Notes: generated by a model not told the origin, from the letters alone. Shown: positions 10,304 through 19,582, numbered from the stretch's first letter. The stretch: DNA of 64,000 nucleotides from Paraburkholderia nodosa DSM 21604 (GCF_000519185.1 NZ_JAFA01000001.1:372001-436000), one strand, 5' to 3'. Numbers and translations are program-made.

Positions 10304-12211
10304 ATGGCAGTCAATCCTGGCGGCGCGGCGGGTGATGCGACGAGTGTTGCAACTTTCGCGCTGCTCGACGACGGCGACTCGACGGCGGCTAGCCGCTCGA
10401 GCCGCCTTTATACGGGGTTCGTCCGCGAGCTTGCATGCGAGCGCGCGGCGGATCTCGACGCGGTGTGCGCGCAAGTGAACGCCGAACTGGGCAAGGGACT
10501 TCACGCGCTCGTGATTGGCGACTACGAGTTCGGGCGCACGCTCGAATTCGCAAAGCGCGACACGACCTCATCCATCGAAACGCAGCACGGCCACGCCGCG
10601 CTGCGTTTTTTATTGTTCGAACGCTGCGAAAAACGCTCGCGCGAGGAAACCGATGCGTGGCTCGCGGCGCAGGAGGGCCGTGAAGCGCCTGCGCCGGCAG
10701 GCGTGGCGGGCGTGACGACCGGTGTCGATCGCGAGCGCTTCGAGCAGGACATCGCCGCCGTGCAGGACGCCTTGCGCGCGGGCGACTCGTATCAGATCAA
10801 CTACACCTACCGGCTCGGCTTCGAGGCGTACGGTTCGCCGCTCGCGCTTTACCGGCGCTTGCGCGAGCGTCAGCGCGTGCGTTATGGCGCGCTGATTGCG
10901 TTGCCGGGCGACCGCTGGGTGCTCTCGTGCTCGCCGGAGCTGTTCGTGGAGAAGTGCGGCAAAACGTTGCGCGCGAAACCGATGAAGGGCACGGCCGCAC
11001 GTTCCGACGATGCAGAGCAGGACGCCGCCGCCGCGCGTTTTCTCGCCAACGATCCGAAGAACCGCGCAGAAAACGTGATGATCGTCGACCTGCTGCGCAA
11101 CGACCTCTCGCGCGTCGCGCAAACAGGCTCGGTGCGCGTACCGGCGCTCTTCAGCGTGGAGCCTTACCGTTCCGTCTGGCAGATGACCTCGACCGTCGAA
11201 GCGACGCTGCGCGAAGGCACGACCTTCGCCGCCGCCATGCGCGCGCTCTTTCCGTGCGGCTCGATCACGGGCGCGCCCAAGCACCGGACAATGGAGCTGA
11301 TCGAAGCGCTCGAGCATGCGCCGCGCGGGCTCTACACGGGCACGATAGGCTGGCTCGAAGCGCCCTCGGCGGGCGAGGCCTGCGGCGACTTTTGCCTCTC
11401 GGTCGTGATCCGCACGTTGACGCTCGATGCGCCATCGAGGGGCGCGGGTGCCACGCGCCGCGGTGAAATGGGCGTGGGCGCGGGCATCGTACTCGACAGC
11501 GTGGCCGCCGACGAATACGAGGAGTGCCGCTTGAAAGCCCGTTTTCTGACCGATGCCGACCCGGACATCGAATGCTTCGAAACGATGTACGCGACGCGTA
11601 CAAGCGGCGTGCGCCACGCGGAGCGTCACCTCGCGCGGCTCGCGGCGAGCGCGGCGTGGCTCGGTTTCCCGTGCGACGTTCAAGCGTTGCGCGCGCGCAT
11701 CGACGAAACCTGCGCCACGTTTGCAGACGATATCGCGCCACACCGTGTGCGCCTCGCGCTCGGCAAGAGCGGGGCAACTACGCTCACCAGTGCACCGCTC
11801 GCTGCGCTCGCGCACGCCGCCGTGGGCGTGCTGCTCGCGCCGGATCACGGCTTTACGCCGGTCGAATCCGCCGACGCGCTGTTGCTGCGCAAAACCACGC
11901 GCCGGGCCGATTTCGATCGCGCATGGCGCGAGGCCGAAGCGCTGGGCGGCTTCGACATGCTGTTCTTCAACGAACGCGGCGAGCTGACCGAAGGCGGCCG
12001 CTCGAACGTGTTCGTGAAGCTCGACGGCAAGTGGTTCACGCCGCCGCTCGCCTCGGGCGTGCTGCCGGGCGTGATGCGCGGCGTGCTGCTCGACGACGAA
12101 GCGTTCGGCGCACAGGAGCGCGTGCTCACGCGCGACGACGTGCTCGACGCCGAAGCCTTGATGCTCACGAACGCGCTGCGCGGCGCAGTGCCGGCGCGCC
12201 TGATTCGATGA
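10304..12211 (+). CDS. pabB: Fused aminodeoxychorismate synthase component I / aminodeoxychorismate lyase
   Basis: This single 635-residue chain joins two steps of p-aminobenzoate synthesis for folate. Residues 1 to about 415 are the chorismate-binding PabB domain, with SCSPELF near 208-214, the PMKGT loop near 226-230 and PCGSITGAPK near 317-326. Residues about 420-635 are a PabC-like fold-type IV PLP enzyme with the PLP lysine candidate Lys530 and an LTEGGRSNVF motif at 561-570. The glutamine amidotransferase PabA is not in the window. The ribosome site is weak. It converges on panB across a strong terminator. Confidence 0.93.
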   Translation: MAVNPGGAAGDATSVATFALLDDGDSTAASRSSRLYTGFVRELACERAADLDAVCAQVNAELGKGLHALVIGDYEFGRTLEFAKRDTTSSIETQHGHAALRFLLFERCEKRSREETDAWLAAQEGREAPAPAGVAGVTTGVDRERFEQDIAAVQDALRAGDSYQINYTYRLGFEAYGSPLALYRRLRERQRVRYGALIALPGDRWVLSCSPELFVEKCGKTLRAKPMKGTAARSDDAEQDAAAARFLANDPKNRAENVMIVDLLRNDLSRVAQTGSVRVPALFSVEPYRSVWQMTSTVEATLREGTTFAAAMRALFPCGSITGAPKHRTMELIEALEHAPRGLYTGTIGWLEAPSAGEACGDFCLSVVIRTLTLDAPSRGAGATRRGEMGVGAGIVLDSVAADEYEECRLKARFLTDADPDIECFETMYATRTSGVRHAERHLARLAASAAWLGFPCDVQALRARIDETCATFADDIAPHRVRLALGKSGATTLTSAPLAALAHAAVGVLLAPDHGFTPVESADALLLRKTTRRADFDRAWREAEALGGFDMLFFNERGELTEGGRSNVFVKLDGKWFTPPLASGVLPGVMRGVLLDDEAFGAQERVLTRDDVLDAEALMLTNALRGAVPARLIR

Positions 12212-12233
12212 GATCACGGTCGTAGCGCACCAC

Positions 12234-12269
12234 AAAAAAAGCGCGCTCCAGACGGAGCGCAATTTTTTT
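12234..12269. terminator. Bidirectional terminator between pabBC and panB
   Basis: Stem GCGCTCC/GGAGCGC (12243-12249, 12254-12260) with loop AGAC is flanked by A7 on the left and T7 on the right, so it can stop transcripts from both convergent genes. Confidence 0.9.
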
Positions 12270-12293
12270 ATTCTGCGAAGCAAAGCTGCCGGA

Positions 12294-13109
12294 TCAGAAC
12301 ACGTGCTCGGGCCCCGGGAACGTGCCTTCCTTCACGGCCTGCACATACGCGCGCACGGCCGATTCGATATCGGGCTGGCCCGTCATGAAGTCCTTCACGA
12401 AGCGCGGCCGCTTGCCGGGGAAAATGCCGAGCATGTCGTGCAGCACGAGCACCTGGCCCGAGCAGTCCACACCCGCGCCAATGCCGATGGTCGGAATGCG
12501 CAACTGCTTCGTGACTTCCGCGCCGAGCGCCGCGGGCACGGCCTCGATCACCACGAGCTGCGCGCCCGCGTCCTGCAGCGCCAGCGCGTCGCGAATCATC
12601 TGCGTGGCGGCCGCATCGCTCTTGCCCTGCACCTTGAAACCGCCGAACGCATGCACCGACTGCGGCGTGAGGCCGATGTGCGCACACACGGGCACGGCGC
12701 GCTCCACCAGCATCTTCACCGTGGGCGCGAGCCATTCGCCGCCCTCGATCTTCACCATCTGCGCGCCGGCGCGCATGAGCTTCACCGAGTTCGCGAACGC
12801 ATCTTCGGGCGTGCCGAAGGTGCCGAACGGCAGATCGGCGATGATCAGCGCCCTGGTTTGCGCGCGCGCCACGCAGGCCGTGTGGTACGCGATGTCGTCG
12901 ATGGTGACGGGCAGCGTCGTGGTGTGCCCCTGGAGCACGTTGCCGAGCGAGTCGCCGATCAGCACCGTATCGACGCCCGCGCGATCGCACAGCGCCGAGA
13001 AGCTCGCGTCGTAGCACGTCAGCATCGCGATGCGCTCGCCGGCGTCGCGCATGGCCTGGAGTTTGGGCACGGTGACCGCGCTGCGGCTCGCTTCCTGCAG
13101 GTAAGTCAT
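12294..13109 (-). CDS. panB: 3-methyl-2-oxobutanoate hydroxymethyltransferase
   Basis: PanB transfers a hydroxymethyl group from 5,10-methylene-tetrahydrofolate to ketoisovalerate, the first step of pantothenate synthesis. The 271-residue product keeps the magnesium ligands expected for the family in IGDSLGN (Asp53), ADLPFG (Asp92) and KIEGG (Glu122). It is the last gene of the minus-strand run folK-deoxynucleoside kinase-panB, 75 bp after the kinase. Its folate dependence fits the nearby folate genes. panC is not in the window. Confidence 0.97.
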   Translation of the reverse strand: MTYLQEASRSAVTVPKLQAMRDAGERIAMLTCYDASFSALCDRAGVDTVLIGDSLGNVLQGHTTTLPVTIDDIAYHTACVARAQTRALIIADLPFGTFGTPEDAFANSVKLMRAGAQMVKIEGGEWLAPTVKMLVERAVPVCAHIGLTPQSVHAFGGFKVQGKSDAAATQMIRDALALQDAGAQLVVIEAVPAALGAEVTKQLRIPTIGIGAGVDCSGQVLVLHDMLGIFPGKRPRFVKDFMTGQPDIESAVRAYVQAVKEGTFPGPEHVF

Positions 13110-13184
13110 GGGGAAATCCGTTGGGAAAGGGAAAATCGAAGAGGGGCTGCGCCGCTTGATCGTTCGATCGCGCCGATGAGGCGG

Positions 13185-13877
13185 TTATAGCGACGTGCCC
13201 TTGACGAAGGATTCCTTGCGGCCGCGCATCGTCTCGATACGTTCGGCGACGAGCGCGAGGTCCGCATCGGAACCTGGCAGATCCAGATGCTCCGCGCCGA
13301 CGGTGAGCACCGGCGCATGATCGTAATGATAGAAAAAATCGTTGTAGCTGTCGCAGAGCGCTCGCAGGAATGCACTCGAGATAGGCAGCTCGCGCGGCAA
13401 TGCCCGCTTCTGGATGCGCGCGTACAGCGCCTCGGGACTCGCCTGCAGATAGACGACGAGGTCGGGCGCGGGCGCGGACGAGGTCAGACGCGAGGCGAGC
13501 GCTCGGTAGAGCGGCAGTTCGTCTTCAGCGAGTGTGAGGCGTGCGAACAGATCGTTGCGTTCGGCAAGGAAATTCGTCACGAGCGGTACGCCCGCTTCGC
13601 GGCGCGCGGCTACGTCGCGCGAAAGCTGCTCGCGCTGCAAGGCAATATGTAACTGCGCCGCGAGCGCATGCGACGAGGGCGCGGTGTCGCGATACACGCG
13701 CTCAAGAAACGGATTCTCGGCGTTCGATTCGAACAGCGTCTGCATCGACCAGCGTTCGGCGAGGCGCGTGGCGAGCGTGGTCTTGCCCGCGGCGATCGGC
13801 CCTTCGATCACGATGTACTGGAGCGCGGCTGGCCGCGTGGCGCGCGCGCTGACGACGGGCAGGGGTGTTGTGCTCAT
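13185..13877 (-). CDS. Deoxynucleoside kinase
   Basis: A 230-residue P-loop kinase of the deoxynucleoside kinase family, which phosphorylates deoxynucleosides in salvage. The P-loop GPIAAGKT is at residues 26-33, and a FLAERNDLFARLTL segment fits the family's ERx(n)D region. I chose the ATG at 13877, which overlaps the folK stop in an ATGA arrangement; a longer frame into folK is a shadow. It is coupled to folK and followed by panB. Which nucleoside it uses cannot be read from the sequence; deoxyadenosine or deoxyguanosine are the usual substrates of bacterial members. Confidence 0.85.
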   Translation of the reverse strand: MSTTPLPVVSARATRPAALQYIVIEGPIAAGKTTLATRLAERWSMQTLFESNAENPFLERVYRDTAPSSHALAAQLHIALQREQLSRDVAARREAGVPLVTNFLAERNDLFARLTLAEDELPLYRALASRLTSSAPAPDLVVYLQASPEALYARIQKRALPRELPISSAFLRALCDSYNDFFYHYDHAPVLTVGAEHLDLPGSDADLALVAERIETMRGRKESFVKGTSL

Positions 13878-14413
13878 TGGCAGGTGCCGGAGGGCGGCGT
13901 GTCCGGCGCGGGCGCCGCGCCCATGCACTGGCACAACGGCTTGACCTTCTCGATGCGCTGGTCGGCCACGGCGGCGAGGAACGCGCTGGCGGGCCCCAGG
14001 CCCGGAATCACGAGTTCGGGATCGATCTCGACGAGCGGCACGAGCGCGAACGCGCGACCGGTCATGCGCGGGTGCGGCACGACGAGGTGGGTTTCGTCGA
14101 TCGTGGCGTCGCCGTAAAGCAGGATGTCGATGTCGAGCGTGCGGGGCGCGTTGCGAAAGGGACGCTCCCGGCCGAAGTGATGCTCCACGCGCTGACACAG
14201 CGCGAGCAGCGCGTGAACGTCGAGACTCGTCTCGATCTTCACGACGCAGTTGTAATAGTCGTCGCCGCCCGCGTCGATGGGCGCGGTGCGGTACAGACTC
14301 GATTTGGCGACGACGGTGAGGGTGTGCTGTTGTGCCAGGCACACCACCGCGTCTTTGAGGGTCTGGCGTGCATCCCCCAGATTCGCGCCAACTCCCAGCC
14401 AGGCAACCGTCAT
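13874..14413 (-). CDS. folK: 6-hydroxymethyl-7,8-dihydropterin pyrophosphokinase
   Basis: FolK pyrophosphorylates hydroxymethyl-dihydropterin before its condensation with p-aminobenzoate in folate synthesis. The 179-residue product has the N-terminal LGVGANLGD segment and the HPPK signature RTLDIDILLYG at residues 91-101. It lies 72 bp after pcnB and overlaps the downstream kinase gene by 4 bp, which indicates translational coupling. The last 20 residues (Pro/Cys-containing) are an unremarkable extension. Confidence 0.95.
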   Translation of the reverse strand: MTVAWLGVGANLGDARQTLKDAVVCLAQQHTLTVVAKSSLYRTAPIDAGGDDYYNCVVKIETSLDVHALLALCQRVEHHFGRERPFRNAPRTLDIDILLYGDATIDETHLVVPHPRMTGRAFALVPLVEIDPELVIPGLGPASAFLAAVADQRIEKVKPLCQCMGAAPAPDTPPSGTCQ

Positions 14414-14485
14414 GGCTTCACTTCCTGCGACTTTTGTTGCGGTTCGACACGCGTGCGCCGCGGCTTGCCGCGACGCCGCACGGCG

Positions 14486-16132
14486 TCAGTCCTCGTGCGG
14501 ACCGGCGTGGCCGTCATAGTCTGCACTGCTGGCTTCCTGCTCGTCACCGGCTGCGCCGGCTTCCGACGCAGCACCTTCGCCCGTTCTGCGGCTTTTCGCA
14601 CCGCCGCGGCGGCGGCGCTTGCGCGGCGCGCGTTCCTTGCCGCCCTGCGCGAGAAGGCCCTCGCGCGCGGCGATGTCGCCGGAAATGAAGTCGGTCCACC
14701 ATTGGCCGACTTCGGCGTCCAGCTCGCCCGATTCGCAGCGCAGCAGGAGGAAATCATACCCCGCTCTAAATCTTTGGTGTTCGAGCAGCTTGATCGCGCC
14801 GCGGCCACGTTTTTCGAGGCGCAGCTGCAGGCCCCAGATTTCGCGCATATCCGACGAGAAGCGGCGATGAATCGCGAGCTTTTCCGTTTGTGCGTCGATG
14901 ACGTCGTCCATCGCGCGATGCAGCGCCGGCACGGCCAATTCGCCCTCAGCCGTGTATTGCTGCCAGCGTTGCTGCACGTCGTGCCACAGCAGCGTGGCGA
15001 ACAGGAAGCCCGGCGAGACCGGCTTGCCCGCGCGCACGCGCGAGTCGGTATTCGAGAGCGCGAGCGTGATGAAGCGCTCGCCTTGCGGCTGTTCGAGCAC
15101 CACGTCCAGCAGCGGCAGGAGGCCGTGATGCAGCCCTTCCTTGCGCAGCCACCTGAGGCACTCGAGCGCATGGCCCGAGAGCAGCAGCTTGAGCATCTCG
15201 TCGAAAAGACGCGCGGCCGGTACGTTGTTGATGAGGTCCGCGAGCTTCACGATGGGGTCGCGCGTGTGCTCTTCGATCTCGAAGCCGAGCTTCGCCGCGA
15301 AACGCACCACGCGCAGCATGCGTACCGGGTCTTCGCGGTAACGCGTGGCCGGGTCGCCGATCATGCGCAACAGGCGCGCGCGCATGTCGGCCATGCCGTT
15401 GTGGTAATCCAGCACGGTTTGCGTGGCCGGATCGTAGTACATCGCGTTGATCGTGAAGTCGCGGCGCGTGGCGTCTTCGTGCTGCTCGCCCCAGACGTTG
15501 TCGCGCAGCACGCGGCCGCTCGCATCCACGTGGTGCGTCTTGCGATCGAGCTCGTCGCGGCGCATGCGCTTTGGCGGCGCTGCGGGGGGCGCCGCCTCGG
15601 CGGGCGCGGCCTCGGCGGGCGGCGCATCGACCAGCGCGCGGAACGTCGAGACTTCGATGATTTCCTGGCCGAACTGCACGTGCACGATCTGGAAGCGCCG
15701 GCCGATGATGCGCGCGCGGCGGAACAGCTTCTGCACCTGGTCGGGCGTGGCGTCGGTGGCGACGTCGAAGTCCTTGGGCGCGACGCCGAGCAGCAGGTCG
15801 CGCACCGCGCCGCCCACGATGAACGCGCGGAAGCCCGCTTGCTGCAGGCCTTCGGTCACGCGCACGGCGTTGCGCGAGATGAGCGCGGGATTGATGCCGT
15901 GGACGTCGGCGGAAAGGATGACGGGCGTGGTCGGGTCGGGCGCGCCAACGCCTGCGCGCGGCTTCGAGGTCTTCTGCGCGCTGGCCGGCTTGCGGCGCGC
16001 GCGGGTGCTGCCGGCGACGGCGGCCGCGCCCTCATGCGAGGCCGTGTCCGGATCGGCGGCGGGGGCTTCGGTATCTTGCGCCGCTTCGGCATCGTCCTGG
16101 CCGAACAGCTTGCGGATGAGTTTCTTGATCAC
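14486..16132 (-). CDS. pcnB: Poly(A) polymerase
   Basis: PcnB adds 3' poly(A) tails that mark RNAs for decay. The 548-residue product has the class II nucleotidyltransferase core: GGAVRDLLLG at 107-116 and KDFDVATD at 120-127 with the metal-binding DxD, then RRDFTINA and the RNA-binding region. It has a variable, acidic 70-residue head, an Ala/Pro-rich insert near 170-185, and a basic tail (RKRRRRGG) near the end. It is a poly(A) polymerase rather than a CCA enzyme by length and basic tail. It overlaps the preceding HAD gene by 4 bp. Confidence 0.92.
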   Translation of the reverse strand: MIKKLIRKLFGQDDAEAAQDTEAPAADPDTASHEGAAAVAGSTRARRKPASAQKTSKPRAGVGAPDPTTPVILSADVHGINPALISRNAVRVTEGLQQAGFRAFIVGGAVRDLLLGVAPKDFDVATDATPDQVQKLFRRARIIGRRFQIVHVQFGQEIIEVSTFRALVDAPPAEAAPAEAAPPAAPPKRMRRDELDRKTHHVDASGRVLRDNVWGEQHEDATRRDFTINAMYYDPATQTVLDYHNGMADMRARLLRMIGDPATRYREDPVRMLRVVRFAAKLGFEIEEHTRDPIVKLADLINNVPAARLFDEMLKLLLSGHALECLRWLRKEGLHHGLLPLLDVVLEQPQGERFITLALSNTDSRVRAGKPVSPGFLFATLLWHDVQQRWQQYTAEGELAVPALHRAMDDVIDAQTEKLAIHRRFSSDMREIWGLQLRLEKRGRGAIKLLEHQRFRAGYDFLLLRCESGELDAEVGQWWTDFISGDIAAREGLLAQGGKERAPRKRRRRGGAKSRRTGEGAASEAGAAGDEQEASSADYDGHAGPHED

Positions 16133-16815
16133 TGGGCTTGGAACAAATCGAGAATGCGCCAGCCCGCTTGTTGCGCGTGAGCGCGCAGGGTGTCGTCGGG
16201 GTTGGTGGCGATCGGGTCGGTGACTTTTTCGAGCAGCGGAATGTCGTTGTGCGAGTCGCTATAGAAGTAGCTGTGCTCGAAGTCCGAAAAGCGCTTGCCG
16301 AGCGAGGCGAGCCATTGCTCGACGCGCACGATCTTGCCTTCGCGGTAGCTCGGCGTGCCCGTCGGGCGGCCGGTGAAGGCCGATGCCGGATGGCCGTCCA
16401 CGGTCTCGACTTCGCACGCGATCAGCTTGTCGACGCCGAACACCTCGGCGATGGGCGCCGTGATGAATTCGTTGGTCGCCGTGACCACGCAGCAGAGGTC
16501 GCCCGCTTCCTTATGCTTTTTCACGAGCTCGACTGCGCTCGGCAGGATGGTCGGCTTGATCACCTCGTGCATGTACTGGTCGTGCCACTCCATCAACTGC
16601 GCGCGCGAATATTTCGCGAGCGGCGTGAGCATGGCGACGAGGTAGGCATGGATGTCGAGCTTGCCGGCCTTGTAGTCGGCGTAGAAGCGGTCGTTTTGCT
16701 CCGCAAAGCGCTCGCCGTCGACAATGCCGAGCTTCACCATGAAGCGGCCCCATTCGTGGTCGCTGTCGGTGGGGATCAGGGTGTGATCGAGGTCAAAAAG
16801 TGCAAGGTTAGCCAT
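16129..16815 (-). CDS. HAD-IB family phosphatase (SerB-like)
   Basis: A 228-residue haloacid dehalogenase superfamily hydrolase. Motif I is DLDHTL with the nucleophile Asp8 and acid/base Asp10; motif IV is SDSHNDIPLL near the C-terminus; VVTATN contains motif II. The family includes phosphoserine phosphatases, and the cap is of the small helical IB type. Substrate cannot be assigned. It sits between hda and pcnB and overlaps pcnB by 4 bp, so it is co-translated with RNA and replication housekeeping genes. Confidence 0.9.
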   Translation of the reverse strand: MANLALFDLDHTLIPTDSDHEWGRFMVKLGIVDGERFAEQNDRFYADYKAGKLDIHAYLVAMLTPLAKYSRAQLMEWHDQYMHEVIKPTILPSAVELVKKHKEAGDLCCVVTATNEFITAPIAEVFGVDKLIACEVETVDGHPASAFTGRPTGTPSYREGKIVRVEQWLASLGKRFSDFEHSYFYSDSHNDIPLLEKVTDPIATNPDDTLRAHAQQAGWRILDLFQAQ

Positions 16816-16826
16816 GGGCGCTCATT

Positions 16827-18146
16827 TTACTTGAAGCGGGAGACGCCGTTGCCGCCGCCGGCGGGCGGCGTCGGCGCGGCGGGGTCCGCAGGGGATTCGG
16901 GGCCAGGAGGCGCGTCGTTCTGGGCGGGCGCTTTGCCGTCTTGCGATTGGGACGTCTCCGCCGCATCGGGCGTCGACGGAGTCTGTCCCGGTGTCTCGCC
17001 TGCGTTCGCCTCGGGTGTGGCGGTTCCGGCCGGCGGATCGAGATCGCCGCGCAGCTCGCCGCTCATCTCGTTGCTCACGTCGGCTTCGACTTCGCCCTGG
17101 AGTTCGGTGCCCAGTTCCTTGTGGACGACGTGACGATATTTGGCCCCCAATTCGCCTTCGACGTTGTCGGTCGGCTTGTCGAAGGGCACGCTCGTCGATG
17201 GGCGCGCCTGCAAGGCCGGTGCTTTCGGCGCCTCGTAGGGCTGGGCGTCGTCGGGCTCGGCGGCGGGGGCTTGCGGCTCGCTGGAGAAGAGCGTCGGCGG
17301 TGCCGGCGGCTCGTCGGCTTCAGCGGGTAGCGTTTGGGCGGCCGCGTTGCCGCTGGCCTCAGCTTCGTCCGCGTCGCTCGCGTCGTCCGTTTCTGCCGGC
17401 TCTTCGCTGGCGAGTTCCTCGTCCGTCGGCAGTGCGCTCGCTGCGCTCACCAGATCACCCACTCCATTCGCGAGCATCGTGCGCAACAGCGGCAGCGTCA
17501 CCGCGCGCTTCTGTTCGAGCGAAAAGCGGTCGAGCGCGTCGAGCAAGCCCATCAGGCTCGGCATGTCGCGCCGGAAATGCGTGAGCAGGTAGGCAGGCAC
17601 GTCGTCGGCGAGCGCAATGCCGCGCTCGCGCGCCGCGAACTTGAGGATGGCCGCCTTGCCTTCGTCGGAGAGCGGCGCGAGGTGGAACACAAGGCCCCAG
17701 CCCAGGCGCGTGCGCAGGTCCTCGCGCACGGCCAGACCCATGGGCGGCGCGTTGCCCGTCGCGACGAGCGCGCAGGCGGGGTAGGAGCGCACCTCGTTGA
17801 ACAGGTTGAAGAGCGCGATCTGCTGGGCGCCCGAGAGCGAATCGCAGTCGTCCACCGCGTAGATCGTCACGCGCGGATCGAACGTGAACGCCGCCAGCGC
17901 GCTTTGCGGCCCCAGATAGCGCACGTGGCCCGGCGGCGCTTCGTCGGCGAGTGCGAGCAGCAGGTGGCTGCGCCCGTTGCCGGGCTCGCCCCAGACATAG
18001 AACGTGCGATCGGCGATCGGGCCCGCCATGAGCGCCGCGTCCAGACCGCGCAGGCGCGCGACCAGCTCGGCGTTGGCGCCGATATGGAAGTTGTCGAAGG
18101 TCGATGGCGGCGGGGTGCCGAGATCGAGCGTTAACTGTCGCTGCAC
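16827..18146 (-). CDS. hda: DnaA regulatory inactivator Hda with long C-terminal extension
   Basis: Hda binds the DNA sliding clamp and promotes ATP hydrolysis by DnaA, which prevents re-initiation. Residues 1-227 form a normal Hda: clamp-binding motif QLTLDL at 4-9, a degenerate P-loop GEPGNGRSH at 53-61 (Arg in place of Lys, as usual in Hda), and the AAA+ lid. Residues about 228-439 are an extra, acidic, Ala/Pro/Glu-rich tail with one patterned segment at 330-370 in which x-[E/D]-[L/V/M]-x recurs every four residues. Typical Hda is about 230-250 residues, so the tail nearly doubles it. It lies 12 bp before the HAD gene. Confidence 0.9.
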   Translation of the reverse strand: MQRQLTLDLGTPPPSTFDNFHIGANAELVARLRGLDAALMAGPIADRTFYVWGEPGNGRSHLLLALADEAPPGHVRYLGPQSALAAFTFDPRVTIYAVDDCDSLSGAQQIALFNLFNEVRSYPACALVATGNAPPMGLAVREDLRTRLGWGLVFHLAPLSDEGKAAILKFAARERGIALADDVPAYLLTHFRRDMPSLMGLLDALDRFSLEQKRAVTLPLLRTMLANGVGDLVSAASALPTDEELASEEPAETDDASDADEAEASGNAAAQTLPAEADEPPAPPTLFSSEPQAPAAEPDDAQPYEAPKAPALQARPSTSVPFDKPTDNVEGELGAKYRHVVHKELGTELQGEVEADVSNEMSGELRGDLDPPAGTATPEANAGETPGQTPSTPDAAETSQSQDGKAPAQNDAPPGPESPADPAAPTPPAGGGNGVSRFK

Positions 18147-18169
18147 GGTGTGTCTGGACGGAGTCGGTT

Positions 18170-18355
18170 CTAGTAAAGCGTGCTCTCGTGAGAACTGCGG
18201 AGATCACTGGGCCGCGGCCGCCGCAGCACGATGCCGAGGGCGAGCGCGATCCCGGTCCAGATAACGGCCCGACGCTGGTACGGTGCGAAATGCGGTGTGT
18301 TGTGCGGCAAAACTCGGTTTCCGGTTGTGGGGGCGCCAAGCGAGGCGCGTTCCAA
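18170..18355 (-). pseudogene. Probable N-terminal remnant of a PerM/AI-2E family transporter gene
   Basis: This 61-codon frame between hda and purM contains TPHFAPYQRRAVIW followed by a hydrophobic run (TGIALALGIVL), which resembles the start of a PerM/AI-2E family membrane protein. In many beta- and gammaproteobacteria a perM-like gene sits at this spot next to hda and purM. After about 35 residues the hydrophobic segment breaks into RRPRPSDLRSS and the frame soon stops. I infer that most of the gene was deleted. The alternative is a chance frame with one membrane-like stretch. Confidence 0.4.
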
Positions 18356-18395
18356 ATCTCGCTCCGCCCGCGGCGGCGGGGCGCCGTCAATCGGT

Positions 18396-18401
18396 TAAAA
18401 T
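18396..18401 (+). promoter_or_regulatory. Candidate -10 element of purM
   Basis: TAAAAT lies 30 bp before the purM ATG. No convincing -35 is visible in the GC-rich sequence before it. Confidence 0.4.
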
Positions 18402-18431
18402 CGCATTTTACCGACCTTCTGGCGCTTCCCC

Positions 18432-19505
18432 ATGAATCAACCGAAATCCGGCCCCGCTAATCAGGCACAGTCGCAGGACCAAGGCCTCTCCTACGCCGAC
18501 GCTGGCGTCGACATGGTCGCGGGCGACGCGCTCGTCGATCGCATCAAGCCGTTTGCGAAGAAGACCCTGCGCGACGGCGTGATGGGCGGCATCGGCGGAT
18601 TCGGCGCGCTTTTCGAAGTGCCGAAGAAGTACAAGGAGCCCGTGCTCGTTTCGGGCACCGACGGCGTGGGCACCAAGCTGCGCCTCGCGTTTCATCTGAA
18701 CAAACACGACACGGTCGGCCAGGATCTCGTCGCGATGAGCGTGAACGACATCCTCGTGCAAGGCGCCGAGCCGCTGTTCTTCCTCGACTACTTCGCCTGC
18801 GGCAAGCTGGATGTCGACACGGCGGCCACAGTCGTGAAGGGCATCGCGCAAGGCTGCGAGCTGTCGGGCTGCGCGCTGATCGGCGGTGAAACGGCCGAAA
18901 TGCCGGGCATGTACCCCGACGGCGAATACGATCTCGCCGGCTTCGCAGTGGGCGCGGTCGAAAAGAGCAAGATCATCGACGGCAGCACGATCGCCCCGGG
19001 CGACGTGGTGCTGGGTCTCGCCTCGAGCGGCATCCACTCGAACGGCTTCTCGCTCGTACGCAAGATCATCGAGCGCGCGCAGCCGGATCTCGCCGCCGAC
19101 TTCGACGGCCGTTCGCTCGCCGACGCACTGATGGCGCCCACGCGCATCTACGTGAAGCCGCTGCTCAAGCTGATGGAAACCATCACGGTGAAGGGCATGG
19201 CGCACATCACGGGCGGCGGCCTCGTCGAGAACATTCCGCGCGTGCTGCGCGAAGGCCTCACGGCTGAACTGGATCACGCGGCATGGCCGCTGCCGCCGCT
19301 CTTCACGTGGCTGCAGAAGCACGGCGGCGTGGCCGATGCGGAAATGCACCGCGTGTTCAATTGCGGCATCGGCATGGCCGTGGTCGTGGCGGCGGATCAA
19401 GCCGATGCGGCGGCTTCCCTGCTGGCCGCCGCGGGCGAGCAGGTGTGGAAGATCGGCGTGGTGCGCGCAAGCAAGGAAGGCGAAGCGCAGACCGTGGTGG
19501 TCTAA
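18432..19505 (+). CDS. purM: Phosphoribosylformylglycinamidine cyclo-ligase (AIR synthetase)
   Basis: PurM closes the imidazole ring of aminoimidazole ribotide in purine synthesis, using ATP. The 357-residue product has the conserved GTDGVGTKL loop and the [11 protein letters not shown] motif, and the length is normal, with a short Gln/Pro/Ser head. It is divergent from hda and stands alone on its strand, ending in a strong terminator shared with the convergent kynA. Confidence 0.97.
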   Translation: MNQPKSGPANQAQSQDQGLSYADAGVDMVAGDALVDRIKPFAKKTLRDGVMGGIGGFGALFEVPKKYKEPVLVSGTDGVGTKLRLAFHLNKHDTVGQDLVAMSVNDILVQGAEPLFFLDYFACGKLDVDTAATVVKGIAQGCELSGCALIGGETAEMPGMYPDGEYDLAGFAVGAVEKSKIIDGSTIAPGDVVLGLASSGIHSNGFSLVRKIIERAQPDLAADFDGRSLADALMAPTRIYVKPLLKLMETITVKGMAHITGGGLVENIPRVLREGLTAELDHAAWPLPPLFTWLQKHGGVADAEMHRVFNCGIGMAVVVAADQADAAASLLAAAGEQVWKIGVVRASKEGEAQTVVV

Positions 19506-19526
19506 GCCTCACGCGTTTCCGCGCAA

Positions 19527-19559
19527 AAAAATGCCCGCCATCGATTGGCGGGCATTTTT
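19527..19559. terminator. Bidirectional terminator between purM and kynA
   Basis: A 14-bp perfect stem with A/T ends, AAAAATGCCCGCCA (19527-19540) against TGGCGGGCATTTTT (19546-19559), with a 5-nt loop. It works for both convergent genes. Confidence 0.93.
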
Positions 19560-19582
19560 ACTTTTGGGCGCCGCGATTGGCG

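Noticed and set aside
13878..14342. Long fusion frame of the deoxynucleoside kinase into folK
   Set aside because: The upstream part is out-of-frame folK sequence read as Arg-rich text; the kinase start at 13877 overlaps the folK stop as expected.
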